In this document: in pieces, positions 61,390 through 64,000 of the stretch
Numbering within the stretch: the stretch's first letter is position 1
Layout: the number at the start of each line of letters is the position of its first letter
Assembly (NCBI GenBank): GCA_947579665.1
Contig: OX388349.1
Span: forward strand, 72,978,841 to 73,042,840
Direction: 5' to 3'
DNA: 64,000 nucleotides
Source of the DNA: Sympetrum striolatum
Lineage: Eukaryota; Arthropoda; Insecta; Odonata; Libellulidae
Translations under genes and position numbers: made by a program
Notes under the pieces: generated by a model
Seen by the model: only the letters and a program-made list of their open reading frames with translations
Database searches by the model: none
What the model was told of the DNA's origin: nothing

Positions 61390-62625
61390 AGTGTATGCTT
61401 CATGATTGGAAGGAAAATATTGATAGTGGGGAAATGGTTGGAGTGGTTTTTTTAGACTTAAAAAAAGCTTTTGGTAAATTACCAAGCTTTTGAGACAGTT
61501 GATAGGAAAAGATTATTAAAGAAGCTGGAAATAATTTGGGGGGATGGTAATTAAATGGCTCGAAGGTTATCTTTTGAATAGAAGTCAAATTGTGAAATGC
61601 AATGACGTGATATCAAAAAAACAAGAGGTTATGCATGGGGTACCCCAGGGAGGTCTGTTGTGGTCCTTACTCTTCGTATTGTACATTAATGATATAGAAA
61701 ATGCTGATAAATCACTGTGTCATCTGCAAATAATTATTTGCAGATGACACAGTGATTTGCTACCATGGCACCATAGTAAACACTTTTATTGATAGTTTGA
61801 ATGAGGATCAGATCCTACTTAGTGAATGGTTTTGTGTAGATAATCTAAAACTTAATATTCTCAAATCAAAGGCAATAATTCTAGGGAAAAACTCACTGGC
61901 TTTGTATTTTAAAATGAATATTATTATTGATGATGTGAATGTGAAGTACACTGATAGCACCAAATATCTTGGGGTCATCATTGATATACATTTAAAATTT
62001 GACGATCATGTCAATTATATTTCTAAAAAAATTGCCAAAAAAGAAGGTTGTATATCAAGAATTGGAAAGTTCCTGTCTCATGAAAAGGTGAAGAAAATTT
62101 ATAATGTGATAGTTCTGCCACACTTTCGATATTCTCCAACCATATTATATATGATGAAAGGCTGTTATGAAAGAAGGCTACAGATATTGCAAAATAGAGC
62201 GATGAGAATTATTCCCAAATGTGATAAATATGTAAAAATTGATGCAATGTTTGAACAGTGTTACACTGGCTCAACGTCCCACCAAATGTTGGACTTAAAA
62301 GTCTTCAAATTTATTCATGAAATAAAAATTGGATTGTTGCCTTCCTATTTGAAGAAAGTGACAACAACAAATTGTGATATTCATGGCCATGACACGAGAA
62401 CAAAAGAGGACTTTCACATACCATCAAGAGCAAGGCTGTTTTTCAAAATTCTGTATTTTTTAAAGGATTAGTGTTGTATAATTCATTGGAAAGTCACATA
62501 AAGGCTGTTCACTCGGTAAATGACTTTGAGTATGAAGCAAGGAAGTGGATTGTAAATAAGAAAAAAACTGTTGTAATCTGTATTATTTGTACTTTTGTAT
62601 ACTTAGTTTTTATCTTATTCTGTTG
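61390..62625 (+). pseudogene. LINE 3 reverse transcriptase, broken by palindromic insertions
   Basis: RT motifs: WKENIDSGEMVGVVFLDLKK with the first catalytic Asp; KRLLKKLE; VIKWLEGYLLNRSQIVK; HGVPQGGLLWSLLFVLYIND (usually QGSxLGPLLF, so two positions are altered); FADDTVICY (catalytic pair intact); LSEWFCVDNLKLNILKSK; YLGVIID; and a C-terminal region ending near 62,471. A further stretch (SLESHIKAVHSVNDF) follows in another frame. Breaks: an inserted inverted segment at 61,473-61,491 inside AF(E)TVD, a frame change near 61,540, and the 50-bp palindrome at 61,709-61,758. Confidence 0.8.
61709..61758. repeat. Perfect 50-bp palindrome at the FADD motif
   Basis: AAATCACTGTGTCATCTGC-AAAT, then AATT, then ATTT-GCAGATGACACAGTGATTT. 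The right half encodes FADDTVI in the RT frame; the left half is its exact inverse and is followed by frame loss. All 50 bases pair. Confidence 0.95.
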
Positions 62626-62902
62626 ATGATATATATTGAATGTAAATTGCTTTGCTAAATAAAGACTACAATTATTATTATCATTAAAATGGACTGCACT
62701 GAAGGAAGAAGAACACGACCAAATATGCAGTCATGAATGCACAAAGGTCATAGTGGATTTGCTAATACGATTAACGATACATTACTTCTGAATAACACAT
62801 CTGCGCGGTAAGTATATAAACAAACATTGGTTTAAAGAATGTCAGCTTGGCTGGATTATCGTCAGTTTATTTTCTAAAGGTAATCGGATGTCAAAAACTC
62901 AC

Positions 62903-63040
62903 CTGCAAGTGCACAAGATCTTGTATTGAATCTGCTGCTAGGCCAACTAACCGAGGGATTTGCTTAAAAAAATATCCGTAAAAACCACCACCATCTAATA
63001 AAAAAAGTCTACGGGTACTACATCCTTCATTTGCGTCCAT
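62903..63040 (-). CDS. First coding exon of an unidentified host gene
   Basis: On the minus strand ATG (63,040, context TCGAAATGG) opens 46 codons ending exactly at CTTGCAG/GTGAGT, a consensus donor (62,902-62,901), in phase 0. The translation starts MDANEGCSTRRLFLLDGGG and continues with YGYFFKQIPRLVGLAADSIQ. It has a glycine-rich turn, then a hydrophobic-basic helix-like stretch, and no signal peptide or complete membrane segment. Upstream sequence to about 63,130 is GC-richer (CTTCGCCCGGGATTCG), fitting a 5' untranslated region. LINE 3 lies downstream in the putative intron. I do not recognise the family. Further candidate exons on this strand are at 52.6, 49.8, 49.0 and 38.4 kb. Confidence 0.6.
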
Positions 63041-63130
63041 TTCGATACACTTAAACACACCCAACAGGCACGAATCCCGGGCGAAGAAAGCTCCGGAACG
63101 GACTTATCACAGCATTGGGGCAGCACAGAG
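63041..63130 (-). promoter_or_regulatory. Probable 5' UTR and core promoter region of the 63-kb gene
   Basis: A local rise in GC content immediately upstream of the ATG, with several CG dinucleotides (GTTCCGGAGC, TTCGCCCGGG), in otherwise AT-rich DNA. No TATA box is evident. The transcription start is not determined. Confidence 0.35.
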
Positions 63131-63605
63131 GCGTTCTTTTCTAACAATTTCTATCAAAAATCATAGGATCGAGCAATTAAATCGAAATGGATAATCGGGA
63201 CAATCTATCGAATACTGCCGCTGAAATTGAGGACGGTTTATAAGTTTTAGTGATCGCCCAGTAGTCGAAAATTAACAGCAATTCATTAAAATTTAAGTTT
63301 GAACGTTATTGGAGTTCTTTTTTCGATGATTATACCTCAATAATCATTCCTTAAATGTTTTTAAAGTTTACTCTATTACGTCAGCTGCAAGCGTGTACAA
63401 ATAAGTCATTAGAGTGTTCTTTTCATTACTTCCCTTCAATACCTACGAAATTTAAGTTTAATGTTAGTAACAATTGAAAAAGAAACACAATTACAGTTTG
63501 TATATTTATTTATTTTCTGATATATTTGATTTAAAAGATATTGCTCGCCTTAAGTCTCATTAGAGGAGGTTATTTGTGCGGAGTGTAGGAGGTATTATAT
63601 AATAA
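63131..63605. other. AT-rich unique sequence upstream of the 63-kb exon
   Basis: No supported gene. A CAGCATTGGGGCAGCAC stretch lies near 63,110-63,130; otherwise featureless. Confidence 0.4.
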
Positions 63606-63641
63606 TGGTAATACGTGGTATATACCACGTGCATTAACCAT
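63606..63641. promoter_or_regulatory. Palindromic site with E-box and TATATA core
   Basis: ACGTGGTATATACCACGT (63,613-63,630) is a perfect 18-bp palindrome. Flanking TGGTAAT and ATTAACCA extend it imperfectly. It includes a CACGTG E-box at 63,626-63,631. It lies about 500 bp upstream of the probable 63-kb promoter, so a regulatory role is possible but unproven. Confidence 0.35.
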
Positions 63642-64000
63642 GCCACATCTTTGTTTAGATCTCACCGTTACTACATTTGTGCAATTACCTTGGTTCAATT
63701 GAAAATTCTGTTGGAAGATGGAAAAATCTCGATCTACGATATCAAGCATATTTGAATTCACAGTATGCTGTAGCTATAGATTATAATCTGCTTAACTTTT
63801 TCTGAATCTTCATTATATCCGAGAAATACTCATTTGCAAAGTATTTCCTCAACAGGAGATGCATTTTGTTGTTGATAATTTAAAAATGACAATGAGGCAA
63901 TCGAGTACTTATTACGAGAATTTATTGTTGGAAACATTCAAGATTATTACATATGCCTTTAAAGGCCCAGGATAAGTATTTAACTCTCTTGATATAGAAT
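63642..64000. other. AT-rich unique sequence to the window end
   Basis: No feature supported. Confidence 0.4.

Larger units (their letters stand above)
61345..62686 (+). mobile_element. Non-LTR retrotransposon 3 (CR1/Jockey superfamily), 5'-truncated
   Basis: Starts inside the RT domain and ends with an AATAAAG signal and an (ATT)n tail at 62,671-62,686. The 3' structure resembles that of LINE 1. It lies in opposite orientation to the 63-kb host exon and may be in that gene's first intron. Confidence 0.8.

Noticed and set aside
63570..63761. 63-codon minus-strand frame near the window end
   Set aside because: No recognised motif and it crosses the palindromic site; expected by chance.

Overview
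This window looks like nuclear DNA from an arthropod, probably an insect. It is very AT-rich, protein-coding host sequence is almost absent, and it carries many decayed transposons of animal type (Harbinger, pogo-like, hAT, three non-LTR retrotransposons, a tRNA-derived SINE and a Polinton-type DNA polymerase fragment). Introns with GT/AG borders and AATAAA signals are visible. There is no operon structure and no tRNA, rRNA or CRISPR locus. The species cannot be named from the sequence.

Region 1 (1-35,105) is one large satellite array. The monomer is about 92 bp: an A-rich half carrying TCGAGATATTATCGA and a T-rich half of pyrimidine runs. Monomer variants are arranged in higher-order units that were duplicated repeatedly: 658 bp near 4 kb, 3,499 bp at 8.2-15.2 kb, about 2.86 kb at 16.4-21 kb, 1,085 bp at 28-29.7 kb and 638 bp at 30.3-31.6 kb. 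Two nearly identical pieces of another dispersed repeat interrupt it (26.8-28.0 and 31.9-32.8 kb). A short GC-richer island (26.47-26.79 kb) looks like a captured promoter and first exon. The array decays at its right edge into a 21-22 bp minisatellite (35.1-35.46 kb).

Region 2 (35.46-48.5 kb) holds foldback and nested DNA transposons: a 190-bp hairpin, a 650-bp foldback, and a complete but dead Harbinger element (38,518-42,597; TTA target duplication). A 934-bp pogo-like element with TA borders sits inside the Harbinger. Next is a hAT-like element (42,728-48,504; 8-bp target duplication TCACACAG) split by two LINE fragments, one of which contains a tRNA-derived SINE with a 12-bp target duplication.

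Region 3 (48.5-64 kb) is mostly unique AT-rich sequence. It contains a broken protein-primed DNA polymerase B fragment (55.6-57.0 kb), a 51-bp minisatellite, a minus-strand remnant fused in frame to an inverted copy of a piece of that polymerase, a third copy of the dispersed repeat, and a third LINE whose FADD motif lies in a perfect 50-bp palindrome. At 63,040-62,903 on the minus strand is a convincing first exon (46 codons, start codon to GTGAGT donor). Further candidate minus-strand exons at 52.6, 49.8, 49.0 and 38.4 kb suggest, without proving it, that much of regions 2 and 3 is intronic to one or more host genes transcribed leftward. No intact transposase or reverse transcriptase remains.
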